The notes below the pieces were generated by a model. That model was given only the letters and a program-made list of their open reading frames with translations, was not told where the DNA came from and ran no database searches. From Chitinolyticbacter albus (lineage in GTDB: Bacteria; Pseudomonadota; Gammaproteobacteria; Burkholderiales; Chitinibacteraceae), in contig NZ_JANBVF010000008.1 of the NCBI RefSeq assembly GCF_024437655.1, forward strand, positions 79,690 to 143,689: a DNA stretch of 64,000 nucleotides. Direction: 5' to 3'. Shown piece by piece: positions 19,669 through 28,740 of the stretch (the first letter of the stretch is position 1; the number at the start of each line of letters is the position of its first letter). Made by a program: the position numbers and the translations under genes.

Positions 19669-19899
19669 TCAGCCCAGCTGGGCGTGCACGTCGGAGAGCG
19701 CCAGCAATTCGATGAGTTGATCCACCGAATAACCACGCTCTGCCGCAAGCTGCACCAGTTGATCGCGCAGCTCGCGCTTCTTGCGCGTCACTGCGATCTT
19801 GTCCTGTGTTTCGCGCTCTGCCTGGGCGCGCAGCAATTGCCAGTTTTCATCCTGGTTAACAAACAATTCGGAGGGATGGGAATACGCCCCTTCAGTCAT
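19669..19899 (-). CDS. Small hypothetical helical protein
   Basis: 76 residues. Mostly predicted helix and charged: KIAVTRKKRELRDQLVQL then AAERGYSVDQLIELLAL. The second half faintly recalls the oligomerisation part of H-NS-like proteins but there is no DNA-binding domain, so no function is claimed. AGGA lies 8 bases before the ATG. Confidence 0.55.
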   Translation of the reverse strand: MTEGAYSHPSELFVNQDENWQLLRAQAERETQDKIAVTRKKRELRDQLVQLAAERGYSVDQLIELLALSDVHAQLG

Positions 19900-20044
19900 C
19901 GAAACATCCTGTGCAATGGTATACGGTCGGTCAGGCTGTAAGGTAAGGGTGAAAGCTTACTATTTCAAGTCCACCCTGCCCTTATCTGTTGTCGCCCAAG
20001 CCCGCCGCGGCACAATGTGAATCTTTACCTGGCAGCGGCAGGGC

Positions 20045-20452
20045 TCAATCGTGCTTGCCCTTCCCTTTGCCGTGGCCCTTGCCGTGCTGGCCATGGCCAT
20101 TGTCGTGATGCCCGTGACCAGGATGAGCCTCACGATAACGCGGCGCATATACATCGTTGTACCAACTGTCCTGCACGAAATAAACCGGGCGATTGCAAGC
20201 GCTGTAACGGCTGCAATGCTTTTTCCAGTTCTTGGCATGGCCCGGCGGCACGCGCAGGTAGACCGGCGAGTAACGCTGTGGCTGCTGCACCACCACGATA
20301 GGCTGCGGATAAACGAGCTCGGGGCGCGGGTAATTGCCGATTTCGATCCGGCCGTAGAAATGTGGATCCCCTACCGTCACCGATACGCCCACTTCCGCCT
20401 GCGCCAACGGGCCGGCGGCAAGCAATGCACAGGCAATCCAGAGTCGTTTCAT
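20045..20452 (-). CDS. Exported protein with His/Gly/Lys-rich tail
   Basis: 135 residues. Signal peptide (1-19, LWIACALLAAGPLAQA). The mature part has Tyr/Pro-rich segments (PRPELVYPQPIVVVQQPQ), two Cys (CSRYSAC), and a tail of HGHHDNGHGQHGKGHGKGKGK that could bind metal. Similar small exported proteins of unknown role are common in Betaproteobacteria. AGGAG precedes the ATG at 20452; the upstream in-frame ATGs lack a signal peptide. Confidence 0.7.
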   Translation of the reverse strand: MKRLWIACALLAAGPLAQAEVGVSVTVGDPHFYGRIEIGNYPRPELVYPQPIVVVQQPQRYSPVYLRVPPGHAKNWKKHCSRYSACNRPVYFVQDSWYNDVYAPRYREAHPGHGHHDNGHGQHGKGHGKGKGKHD

Positions 20453-20635
20453 CGTGTTTCTCCTTCTATCGCAATCGCGGGCCATCGCCCGCAAGGTATC
20501 CGTGCCAATATTAGTATCCGATAGAACGCTGAAATGGCAGTGCCTAGTTCACAGGGCCCGAGCCTTTGTGAAGTGGGTTAACTGGCGTGATCGATCACAG
20601 GCCTGCGTCGCCTCACGCGGCGCTGAGGAGAGGAT

Positions 20636-21538
20636 ATGAGCAATCCACTGCGCATCGGTATCATCGGTTGCGCCGAATACACCCATGGCAGGATGTGGGC
20701 CCGGCAGTGGCATCAGGAAGCTCAGCATGGCCTCGTTGCCGCGCGGCTGTGGGATGCCGATGTGCGCGTAGCCACGGCGCTGGCGGAGGAAATTAGCGCC
20801 GAGGTGGCGGCAACGCCGCAAGCGGTGGCCGACAACTGCGATGGCGTGGTGATCGCCACGCTGCAACCCGCTGACTACCTGGGGCTGGCCACGCCACATC
20901 TGGCCGCAGGCCGGCGCGTCTTCCTCAACCGGCCACTGGCTGGCAGCCTGGCCGATGCCCGATCGCTGTTCGCGCTGGCCGATACGCACGGCGCGGCGGT
21001 GTATTCAGCCTCGGCGCTATTGCACACGCACGCGGCATCACGCATCCGAGCCACCTTGGCCGAGATCGGCACCTTGCGCTATTTCTCGCTGGTCGGCCCC
21101 ACCGACACCGCGGACTGGTACCTGCCCCATCTCTATGCGTGCCTTGCGAGCACGTTGGGGCCGGGATTGGCCCGCGTGGTCCACGCCGACCTGCCGTGCC
21201 ACGCAGGCGATCCGCACCGCCTCGCTGGCCCCGCCACGGTGATAGTCGAATACGCGACCGACAGCCCGCTGGGTGCGGTGCGCGGCACGCTGACGCTGAT
21301 CGGGCCCGGCAGCGACTGGTACGGCTTCACCCTCAAGCTGTATGGCAGCAGCGGCGCTTCGGCCGAGCTCGATTTCGATGTCGGGTATGCGCTCTTGTTT
21401 GACGCAATGCGGTGCTTCTTCCTCGACGGTGCCGCGCCGCTACCACGCGCGCTGATGCTGGAGCAGGTTGCCGCCCATTACGCCACCTTGCAGGCTGCAA
21501 CGAGCGGGCAGGCCGTCACGCTGGAGACGTCTCGATGA
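20636..21538 (+). CDS. Gfo/Idh/MocA-like protein with degenerate active site
   Basis: 300 residues, shorter than typical members (about 330-350). The N-terminal Rossmann fold is recognisable (LRIGIIGCAEYTHG; DGVVIATLQPADY) but the glycine motif is broken, and the family's catalytic Glu-Lys-Pro is replaced by Asn-Arg-Pro in VFLNRPLAG (residues 99-107). It may be a non-catalytic partner of the next gene. Ribosome site GAGGAGAGG is strong; the stop overlaps the next start (ATGA). Confidence 0.8.
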   Translation: MSNPLRIGIIGCAEYTHGRMWARQWHQEAQHGLVAARLWDADVRVATALAEEISAEVAATPQAVADNCDGVVIATLQPADYLGLATPHLAAGRRVFLNRPLAGSLADARSLFALADTHGAAVYSASALLHTHAASRIRATLAEIGTLRYFSLVGPTDTADWYLPHLYACLASTLGPGLARVVHADLPCHAGDPHRLAGPATVIVEYATDSPLGAVRGTLTLIGPGSDWYGFTLKLYGSSGASAELDFDVGYALLFDAMRCFFLDGAAPLPRALMLEQVAAHYATLQAATSGQAVTLETSR

Positions 21539-22503
21539 GCCCCGCCCCGCTCGCCGTCGGCTTGATCGGCTGCGGTCAGTTCGGTCGCTTCCTGGCCCAG
21601 GTGGCCATCGGCACCGGCCGTATCCGCATCAAAGCGGCCTGCGACCAGGATGCGCAACGCGCTGCCACGCTGGCGACGGAACTGTCTGCGGTGGCGTGCG
21701 ACGACATCGCCGCGGTGTGTGCGCGGCCCGATGTCGACGCCGTGCTGATCGCGACGCCACCAGCCCTGCATGCCGAACATGCGATTACCGCGCTGCGGGC
21801 GGGCAAGCAGGTGTTTCTGGAAAAGCCGATGGCACTGAGCGAGGCGGATTGCGCCGCGATCAACCAAGCCTGCGCCGCATCGGGGCGGCAGCTGATGGTG
21901 GGGCACGTGCTGCGCTGGTTCGAGCCATACCGTGCAATTGCTGCGGCCTACCGGTCCGGACAGTTGGGACGCGCGCTACATGGCAGCTTCTGGCGGCTGG
22001 AGCACGATTTCCTGCGGATCGCGCCATGGAAAGGCCAGCGCGCCGGCAGCGGCGGCTACCTGTTCGAGGTCGCCGCCCACGAACTCGACTGGCTGCGCAG
22101 CGTGTTCGGCGAAGTGCAATCCATTGCGACCGCGATCGACAAGCGCCTGCCCTCGGCGCATGAGCTGGAGGACCGGGTCGCTTTGCAACTGGGCTTTGCC
22201 GACGGCTTTGGCGTGCACTACCTCGGTGGCACCGGCTTTTCCGCCAACAGCCACGGTTTCTGCCTGCGCTTCGAGCACGCGACCATCGAAAGCGACGCGG
22301 CGTTCGATCCGGCGCGGGTCCGCATCACTCAGCATGGAGCGCACCCGATCACGCTCGACTTCAGCCAAACCAATCCCTATCGGGCCGAGCTCGATGCCTG
22401 GCTGGACAGCTTGGCGCAGCAGCAAGCGATGCCGGTTACCGGTGCGGATGCGGCGGCCACCGTGGCGTTGATTGCCAGCGCCTATCGCGCCGCCGGCTGG
22501 TAA
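21535..22503 (+). CDS. Gfo/Idh/MocA family oxidoreductase
   Basis: 322 residues. NAD(P)-dependent dehydrogenase acting on a sugar or inositol-like substrate not identifiable from sequence. Intact motifs: [10 protein letters not shown] (9-18), [10 protein letters not shown], catalytic EKP in [14 protein letters not shown], and [13 protein letters not shown] carrying the active-site His-Asp. It is translationally coupled to the degenerate paralogue upstream, which suggests a shared complex or substrate. Confidence 0.88.
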   Translation: MSPAPLAVGLIGCGQFGRFLAQVAIGTGRIRIKAACDQDAQRAATLATELSAVACDDIAAVCARPDVDAVLIATPPALHAEHAITALRAGKQVFLEKPMALSEADCAAINQACAASGRQLMVGHVLRWFEPYRAIAAAYRSGQLGRALHGSFWRLEHDFLRIAPWKGQRAGSGGYLFEVAAHELDWLRSVFGEVQSIATAIDKRLPSAHELEDRVALQLGFADGFGVHYLGGTGFSANSHGFCLRFEHATIESDAAFDPARVRITQHGAHPITLDFSQTNPYRAELDAWLDSLAQQQAMPVTGADAAATVALIASAYRAAGW

Positions 22504-22600
22504 TGCCGGATTCGGCCTACAACGCGGCGCAGCAGCGCGCGGACAGCGGCATATCGGGCTTCGGCTTAGGCTGGCGTTACCGCTTACCCGGAGAACTGCC

Positions 22601-22777
22601 ATGCTGAAATGGGCTCTGATCTTCTTCATCGTTTCGCTGATTGCCGGTGTCTTCGGCTTTACCGGCATCGCCAGTGGCGCCGCAGCGATTGCACAAGTGT
22701 TGTTCTACATCGCCATCGCCCTGTTCCTGATCTTCCTGGTGCTGGGCCTGACCGTGTTCAAAAGCATTACCAAATAG
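22601..22777 (+). CDS. DUF1328 small membrane protein
   Basis: 58 residues. Two hydrophobic helices ([18 protein letters not shown] and [18 protein letters not shown]), the YtjA/DUF1328 pattern. Small inner-membrane protein of unknown function. GGAG is 8 bases upstream of the ATG. Confidence 0.88.
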   Translation: MLKWALIFFIVSLIAGVFGFTGIASGAAAIAQVLFYIAIALFLIFLVLGLTVFKSITK

Positions 22778-22788
22778 ACCCCCTGCCT

Positions 22789-22812
22789 AACGGCGGCCTT
22801 GTGGCCGCCGTT
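22789..22812 (+). terminator. Hairpin after the DUF1328 gene
   Basis: A perfect 10-bp stem (AACGGCGGCC with GGCCGCCGTT, TTGT loop) 12 bases past the stop; only two T residues follow. Confidence 0.6.
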
Positions 22813-23007
22813 CTGCCGTTCATCGGCGCTACCGTTTCCGTCATGCCGGTGCAACGCCGGTGATCGTTGGCCTGATCCTTTCCCATAAAACCATTTGTCA
22901 ACTTGCGAATCGCGAACATTGTCGCGCCCCCGTTGCGTGAGTGAAATCGCCTCCGCGCCTCCGCATCATCGCGGAGCGAAATCGAAAAAACCGGAGGAGT
23001 GTGGACA

Positions 23008-25164
23008 ATGCGGGGACTCAAACATCTGATCCTGCCGCTGTCGCTGGGGCTGATCTCGGCGACGACACTGGCAAACAGCAACTTTCTCAAGACTGATGGC
23101 CGCCTGGTGCGTAACGGCAATGGCGATGTGGTCTACCTGCGCGGGGTGAACCTCGGCGGCTGGTTCGTGCATGAGCCATGGATGACGCCGCTGCAGGGCG
23201 CCAATGACGAATGGACGATGCGCCAGACGCTGACCAACCGCTTTGGCGCGGCCCAGGCACAGGCGTTGATCAACACCTATCGCGACAGCTGGATCAAGGA
23301 ACAGGATTTCCAGAAGATTTCCGAAGTGGGCATGAACGTGGTGCGGCTGCCGCTCTACTGGCAGGACTATATGAACCTGGACGGCAGCTGGAAATACAAT
23401 GCCCAGGGGCAGATCGACTTTGCCTCGATCGAGAAAGCCGTGGAATGGGCGCGCAAGCACAGGCTCTATGTGATCCTGGACCTGCACGGTGCCCCCGGCT
23501 CGCAAAACGGCCAGGACCATTCCGGCAAGATCGGCAGCGCCGATTTGTGGAAGAATGAAAGCTACCGGCAGATGACGGTGAACTTTTGGCGCGAGCTGGC
23601 ACGGCGCTTCGCCGGCAACGCCACCGTGGCCGGCTACGACGTGCTGAACGAGCCTTCCGAGAACTTTCCGTCGCAGGCATCCGGCCCCAGCGTCTGGAAC
23701 CTGTACGACCGCGTCTACGACGCGATCCGCGCCGTGGATCCGGACCACATCATCATTCTGGAAGGCATCTGGGACTGGGCAGCCATCCCGCATCCCAACA
23801 GCTACGGCTGGTCCAACGTGATCTACGAGTTCCATTACTACCTGTGGGGCAACGACAACAACAGCGCGGCCCAGGCGAGCTTTGTCGAGAGCAAGATCAA
23901 CCAGGAACAGCAATACCTCGGCTACAACGTGCCGCACTACGTCGGCGAGTTCAATTTCTTCGGTTTGAAGGACGGCTGGGACTACGGCCTGCGGCGCTAT
24001 AACGAGGCCGGCTGGCACTGGACCAACTGGAGCTACAAGGCCACCAATATGGGCAACTGGGCGCTCTACAACGGCACCAACGCCGCGGCCAACAAGCCCA
24101 ATGTCGCGACCGACAGCTACGCCACCATCGAGAGCAAATGGCGCAACTGGGATACCGACGCCCATATGGCACCCAATCAGGGTCTGATCGACAGCCTGAG
24201 GACCGCCGTACGCAGCGGCAACGGCCTGATCCGCAACCTGCCCTACAGCGGCAGCATCCTGGCGAGCAGCACCATCGAGGCCGAGTACGCCTACCAGCAG
24301 CGCGGCACCTCGCAGGAAGGCGGCGTCGTCGGCTACTTCGACAACGGCGACTGGCTGCGCTTTATCGACGTGAACTTCGGCAGCGGCGCCAACCGCCTGC
24401 GCCTGCGCCTGGCCGTCGATGCGGCCTACGCTGGCAAGCAGATCGAGCTGCGGCTCGGCAGCCCGACCGGCACCTTGCTGGCCACCCATACCGTGGCCAG
24501 CACCGGCGGCTGGGGCAACTACGCCGAGCAGGTGGTCAACCTGAGTCAGAACGTGTCCGGCATCCAGAACGTGTACCTGGTCGGCAAGGGCGGCGACGGC
24601 ATCGCCAACCTGGACTGGCTACGCTTCGAAAGCAGTGCCGTCACACCGACGCCGACACCAACAGCGTCTCCAACACCAACGCCGGTCACTCCGATGCCGA
24701 CCGCAACGCCGGCACCGACCCCTGTCACCCCTGCCCCCGTCACGCCACTGCCCAGCCTGTGCTACGCAGCGTGGGGCACTGGCGCTGTCTATATGGCCGG
24801 TCAGCGTGTCACCCATGCCGGGCGCAACTACGAAGCCAAGTGGTGGACCCAGGGTGACAACCCGGCGCAAGCGGGGAACTGGGGCGTGTGGCGCAATCTG
24901 GGCGTCTGCGGCAGCACGCCAGCCACGCCGGCACCCACACCGCTGCCCACACCTGTCGCCACGCCGCGCCCCACATCGCAACCCACACCGGTCGGCCAGG
25001 TCTGCAATGCGGCCTGGCGCGAAGGCGACAACTACACCACTGGCCAGCAGGTGAGTTACAACGGCCACAACTACGTGGCGCTGGTCAGCCACACCGCGTA
25101 TGTCGGCACCGGTTGGAACCCGGCCGCGTCACCGACCTTGTGGCACGAGCTGGGCGCCTGCTGA
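23008..25164 (+). CDS. Secreted GH5 glucanase-like enzyme with CBM6 and two chitin-binding modules
   Basis: 718 residues. Layout: signal peptide (1-22), GH5 catalytic domain (about 25-400), CBM6-like module (412-541, STIEAEYAYQQRG...DWLRF), Thr/Pro linker, two CBM5/12-like modules (about 585-635 and 675-718). Acid/base Glu215 is in DVLNEP, nucleophile Glu314 in YVGEFNFFG. The GVNLGGWFVHEPWMTP segment resembles exo-beta-1,3-glucanase branches of GH5 rather than classic cellulases, which points to beta-glucan of fungal walls (inference). Start ATG 23008 has GGAGGAG upstream; GTG 22999 is less likely. Confidence 0.9.
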   Translation: MRGLKHLILPLSLGLISATTLANSNFLKTDGRLVRNGNGDVVYLRGVNLGGWFVHEPWMTPLQGANDEWTMRQTLTNRFGAAQAQALINTYRDSWIKEQDFQKISEVGMNVVRLPLYWQDYMNLDGSWKYNAQGQIDFASIEKAVEWARKHRLYVILDLHGAPGSQNGQDHSGKIGSADLWKNESYRQMTVNFWRELARRFAGNATVAGYDVLNEPSENFPSQASGPSVWNLYDRVYDAIRAVDPDHIIILEGIWDWAAIPHPNSYGWSNVIYEFHYYLWGNDNNSAAQASFVESKINQEQQYLGYNVPHYVGEFNFFGLKDGWDYGLRRYNEAGWHWTNWSYKATNMGNWALYNGTNAAANKPNVATDSYATIESKWRNWDTDAHMAPNQGLIDSLRTAVRSGNGLIRNLPYSGSILASSTIEAEYAYQQRGTSQEGGVVGYFDNGDWLRFIDVNFGSGANRLRLRLAVDAAYAGKQIELRLGSPTGTLLATHTVASTGGWGNYAEQVVNLSQNVSGIQNVYLVGKGGDGIANLDWLRFESSAVTPTPTPTASPTPTPVTPMPTATPAPTPVTPAPVTPLPSLCYAAWGTGAVYMAGQRVTHAGRNYEAKWWTQGDNPAQAGNWGVWRNLGVCGSTPATPAPTPLPTPVATPRPTSQPTPVGQVCNAAWREGDNYTTGQQVSYNGHNYVALVSHTAYVGTGWNPAASPTLWHELGAC

Positions 25165-25175
25165 ACGGCAGTGCC

Positions 25176-25439
25176 CTATTCGTAGAGCTTGCCGCTGTAG
25201 AGCAGCATGGCGCAGCGCTTCCACGGCGAGGCATCGCGCAGGCCTTGGGTGCGACCGAGCTGGGTGGTTTCGCCCCAGGCCAGCGCCGCCTCGAGAAAGG
25301 CGGCGATGCCCTGGGCCTGCCACCCGGTGTTCTCGCCCTGCTCCTGGGCCAGGCGGTCCGCGTGCAACGCGGCGACGAAGGCGAGGAAACTCGCCTCGTC
25401 GGTGACAGCCTGCAATTGGTCATATAGCGTCGCGCTCAT
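25176..25439 (-). CDS. DUF7660-like small protein
   Basis: 87 residues. Fits the DUF7660 pattern: EASFLAFVAAL near the start, IAAFLEAALAWGETT in the middle, and SPWKRCAMLLYSGKLYE at the end. Function unknown. The ATG overlaps the stop of the LysR gene by 4 bases, so it is co-translated with that regulator. Confidence 0.72.
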   Translation of the reverse strand: MSATLYDQLQAVTDEASFLAFVAALHADRLAQEQGENTGWQAQGIAAFLEAALAWGETTQLGRTQGLRDASPWKRCAMLLYSGKLYE

Positions 25440-26356
25440 GCTTGCTCCGTGGGTCGGCGCGGCGTGCCCTGCCATTCGCGCCAGAAATCGATCAGGCAGC
25501 GCAGCTTGGCCGGCAGTTGCCGCCGCGATGGATAGTAGAGGTAGAAACCCGGCCAAATCGGGCAAGCGGCCTGCAACACCGGAATCAACCGCCCCTGCGC
25601 CACTGCCGCTTCGACGAGGCCGGAGAACGTGTAGGCGAGGCCAAAGCCGTGCTCGGCGAGCCAGGGCATCGAGGCACTGTCGCTGACGGTGAGCGGCCCG
25701 TCGATCTCCACCTCCACCTCGCGGCCGTCGCGCAGCAGCTCCCAGCGATAGATGGCGCCGGTCGACTGGAAGCGGTAGCGGATGCAGCGATGCTGTCGCA
25801 GGTCCTCGATGCGCTGTGGCGGCGGGTGCTGCGCGAAATACCCTGGGCTGCCGACGATGGCCACCTGCTGCGTCGCCATCAGTGGCATCGCCACCATATC
25901 GCCCTCGACCGATTCGCCAAGCCGGATGCCGGCGTCGAACCCCTGCGCCACGATATCGACGAAACGATCCTCCTGGCTGAGGTCCAGCCGGATCTGCGGA
26001 TAGCGTGCCATGAATACACGCAGCCCCTCCCCCAGCAGCGGCAGCGTGCTGCGCGGCAAGGTCAGCCGCAGCGTGCCGGCCGGCTGATCGCGAAACTCGT
26101 CGAGCATCGCCCCGGCCGCAAGCACATCGGCCATCGCCGGTGCCACTTGCGCGTAGTAGCGCTCGCCCGCCTCGGTCAGCCCCACGCTGCGCGTGGTCCG
26201 GTGCAACAGACGCACGCCCAGCCGGGTTTCCAGCGACTTCACCGCCAGACTGACCGCCGGCGGCGTCACCTCCAGCTGCGCCGCAGCAGCGGTGAAGCTG
26301 CGCTTTTGCACCACCGTGACAAAGGCGACGATGCCGTCGAGTTGATCCAGCCTCAT
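25436..26356 (-). CDS. LysR family transcriptional regulator
   Basis: 306 residues. N-terminal winged HTH (LDGIVAFVTVVQKRSFTAAAAQLEVTPPAVS, helix-turn-helix around 18-37), linker helix, and LysR substrate-binding domain (about 92-295). It diverges from an aldo/keto reductase gene 108 bases away, the typical placement of a LysR regulator and its target; effector unknown. Confidence 0.92.
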   Translation of the reverse strand: MRLDQLDGIVAFVTVVQKRSFTAAAAQLEVTPPAVSLAVKSLETRLGVRLLHRTTRSVGLTEAGERYYAQVAPAMADVLAAGAMLDEFRDQPAGTLRLTLPRSTLPLLGEGLRVFMARYPQIRLDLSQEDRFVDIVAQGFDAGIRLGESVEGDMVAMPLMATQQVAIVGSPGYFAQHPPPQRIEDLRQHRCIRYRFQSTGAIYRWELLRDGREVEVEIDGPLTVSDSASMPWLAEHGFGLAYTFSGLVEAAVAQGRLIPVLQAACPIWPGFYLYYPSRRQLPAKLRCLIDFWREWQGTPRRPTEQA

Positions 26357-26359
26357 TGG

Positions 26360-26372
26360 TAAACACTGCTTA
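26360..26372. promoter_or_regulatory. Candidate LysR box (T-N11-A)
   Basis: TAAACACTGCTTA begins 4 bases upstream of the LysR start and fits the T-N11-A pattern with TAA/TTA arms. It lies in the short divergent region before the aldo/keto reductase. Chance matches to this loose pattern are common. Confidence 0.35.
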
Positions 26373-26464
26373 ACAAGTTGAGAAGATTATGGCCATTTTT
26401 CCGCGCAGTGTGGCGAACTAAGCTGCGCAGGTGTTCCAGCCCATTCACTTTCAGGAGCAACACC

Positions 26465-27568
26465 ATGGCCATCGATCGTTACTACACCCTGGGCCGCACC
26501 GGCCTGCGCGTCAGCCGCCTCTCGCTCGGCGTCATGACCTTCGGCACCGAATGGGGCTGGGGTTCGGACAAGGCTGCGGCGCAGCGCGTGTTCGATCTCT
26601 ACCTCGACGCCGGCAGCAATTTCTTCGATACCGCCGACGTCTACACCAACGGCACCAGCGAGAACTGGCTCGGCGAGTTCGTCGCGGCCCGCCAGGCGCG
26701 CGACCAGGTGGTGCTGGCGAGCAAGTTCACCTTCAACCTGGGCGAGCGCAATGCCAACGGCGGCGGCAACGGGCGCAAGAACATCCTGCGTGCGGTGGAG
26801 GGCTCGCTGAAGCGACTCGGCACCGATTACCTCGACGTCTACTACCTGCACGCCTGGGACCAGATCACCCCGGCCGAGGAAGTGATCCGCACGCTGGATG
26901 ATCTGGTCAGTTCCGGCAAGGTGCGTCATATCGGGCTGTCGGATGTACCGGCCTGGTACGCGGCGCGGATGCAGACGCTGGCCGAATGGCGCGGCTACGA
27001 GCCGATTTCCGCCTTGCAGCTGCAATACTCGCTGGTCGAGCGCAACCTGGAGCACGAGTACACCCGGCTCGCCACCGAACTGGGCATGGGCATCACCGTG
27101 TGGAGCCCGCTGGCGAGCGGCCTCTTGTCCGGCAAGTACCGACCCGGCACGATCCCGGAAGGGCGGCTCGCCGTGATGCAGGACAACGGCAACCCGGCGT
27201 TCCAGCATCTGACCGAGCGGAACTGGACCATCGTTGCCGAACTGGAACGGGTGGCCAACGAGATCGATCGGCCGATGAACCAGGTGGCGCTCAACTGGGT
27301 GGCCAACCGCCCGGGCGTCGCCAGCGTGATCGCCGGCGCCAGCAAGCCCGAACAGCTGCAATCAAACCTGCAGGCGCTCGATTTCACGCTGCCAACCGAG
27401 CTTATCGCGCGGCTCGACGCGATCAGCGCCCCCAGTGTGCCCTTCCCCTACTACTTCTTCACCAATGCCATGCAGGGCATGATCTACGGTGGCGCCACGG
27501 CCGGCGACAAGCCGGAAGGCTATCGCGCACCGGTACTGGTGAGCGGCACCGGCAGCGGCGTGAGCTAA
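26465..27568 (+). CDS. Aldo/keto reductase
   Basis: 367 residues. NADPH-dependent reductase of YajO/YhdN type: YYTLGRTGLRVSRLSLGVMTFG at the start, catalytic Asp-Tyr in FFDTADVYTNGTSE, Lys in VVLASKF, and His in YLDVYYLHAWD. Substrate unknown. CAGGAG 8 bases before the ATG. Probably controlled by the divergent LysR gene. Confidence 0.92.
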   Translation: MAIDRYYTLGRTGLRVSRLSLGVMTFGTEWGWGSDKAAAQRVFDLYLDAGSNFFDTADVYTNGTSENWLGEFVAARQARDQVVLASKFTFNLGERNANGGGNGRKNILRAVEGSLKRLGTDYLDVYYLHAWDQITPAEEVIRTLDDLVSSGKVRHIGLSDVPAWYAARMQTLAEWRGYEPISALQLQYSLVERNLEHEYTRLATELGMGITVWSPLASGLLSGKYRPGTIPEGRLAVMQDNGNPAFQHLTERNWTIVAELERVANEIDRPMNQVALNWVANRPGVASVIAGASKPEQLQSNLQALDFTLPTELIARLDAISAPSVPFPYYFFTNAMQGMIYGGATAGDKPEGYRAPVLVSGTGSGVS

Positions 27569-27580
27569 TTCCGTCGCCAC

Positions 27581-27615
27581 CAACAAAAACGGCACCGCAT
27601 GAGCGGTGCCGTTTT
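27581..27615. terminator. Bidirectional terminator between aldo/keto reductase and leuB
   Basis: A 13-bp stem (AAAACGGCACCGC with GCGGTGCCGTTTT, ATGA loop) lies between convergent genes; T residues follow on both strands. Confidence 0.9.
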
Positions 27616-27631
27616 GCCATGCCGATGTGGG

Positions 27632-28696
27632 TTACAGCGCAGCGACCACGGCGTCGCCCATCGCCGAGCAGCTCACCTTCTCGGTGCCGGCCTCGTAGAT
27701 ATCGGCCGTGCGCAGGCCACGGGCCAGCACCGCCTTCACCGCGTTCTCCACGCGCACCGCGCGTGCCTCGTCGTTCAGGCTGTAGCGCAGCAACATCGCC
27801 AGCGACAAAATGGTCGCCAGCGGGTTGGCCACATCCTTGCCGGCGATATCGGGTGCCGAACCATGGCTGGGCTCATAGAGGCCCTTGTTGTTGGCGTCGA
27901 GCGACGCGGAGGGCAGCATGCCGATCGAGCCGGTCAGCATCGAGGCTTCGTCCGAAAGGATGTCGCCAAAGATATTGCCGGTGACCATCACATCGAACTG
28001 CTTGGGCGCGCGCACCAGCTGCATCGCGGCGTTATCCACATACATGTGGCTGAGTTCGACGTCCGGATATTGCTTGGCGACGTCGGTGACGATTTCCTTC
28101 CAGAACTCGGTGGTCTCCAGCACATTGGCCTTGTCGACCGAGCACAGCTTCTTGCCACGCTTTTGTGCGGCCTGGAACGCGACATGCGCGATGCGGCGGA
28201 TTTCCGACTCGGCGTAGAGCATGGTGTTGAAGCCTTCACGCTCGCCGTTGTCGTTCACGCGCACGCCACGCGGCTGGCCAAAATAGATGTCGCCGGTCAG
28301 CTCGCGCACGATCAGGATGTCGAGGCCGCTCACCACTTCGGGCTTCAGCGTCGACGCGTTCGCCAATTCCGGGTACAGGATGGCCGGGCGCAGATTGGCA
28401 AAGAGGTTGAGGTCCTTGCGGATGGCCAAAAGGCCGCGCTCCGGGCGCAGCGGGCGATCGAGCTTGTCATACTGCGGGCCACCGACGGCGCCCAAGAGAA
28501 TGGCATCGGCTTCACGCGCAAGCTTCTGGGTGAACTCGGGGTACGGTGCGCCGTAGGCGTCATAAGCCGCGCCACCGAGCGGTGCTTCGCTGATCTCGAC
28601 GGTCAGGCCGCCCTCGATCAGCTGGTTCAGGACCTTCTTGGCTTGGGCGACGATTTCCGGGCCGATGCCATCGCCGGGGAGGATAAGGACTTTCAT
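27632..28696 (-). CDS. leuB: 3-isopropylmalate dehydrogenase
   Basis: 354 residues. Third step of leucine synthesis: NAD-dependent oxidative decarboxylation of 3-isopropylmalate. Start [13 protein letters not shown] is typical; the metal-binding signature [24 protein letters not shown] is present. The ribosome site is weak. It is separated from leuCD by nagB and two other genes; a degenerate second copy of its first ~20 codons lies at 29662-29726. Confidence 0.96.
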   Translation of the reverse strand: MKVLILPGDGIGPEIVAQAKKVLNQLIEGGLTVEISEAPLGGAAYDAYGAPYPEFTQKLAREADAILLGAVGGPQYDKLDRPLRPERGLLAIRKDLNLFANLRPAILYPELANASTLKPEVVSGLDILIVRELTGDIYFGQPRGVRVNDNGEREGFNTMLYAESEIRRIAHVAFQAAQKRGKKLCSVDKANVLETTEFWKEIVTDVAKQYPDVELSHMYVDNAAMQLVRAPKQFDVMVTGNIFGDILSDEASMLTGSIGMLPSASLDANNKGLYEPSHGSAPDIAGKDVANPLATILSLAMLLRYSLNDEARAVRVENAVKAVLARGLRTADIYEAGTEKVSCSAMGDAVVAAL

Positions 28697-28740
28697 GACA
28701 TGTCTCGTAGCTAGAAATTAAATGTTCTCGTGTCGCAGTC

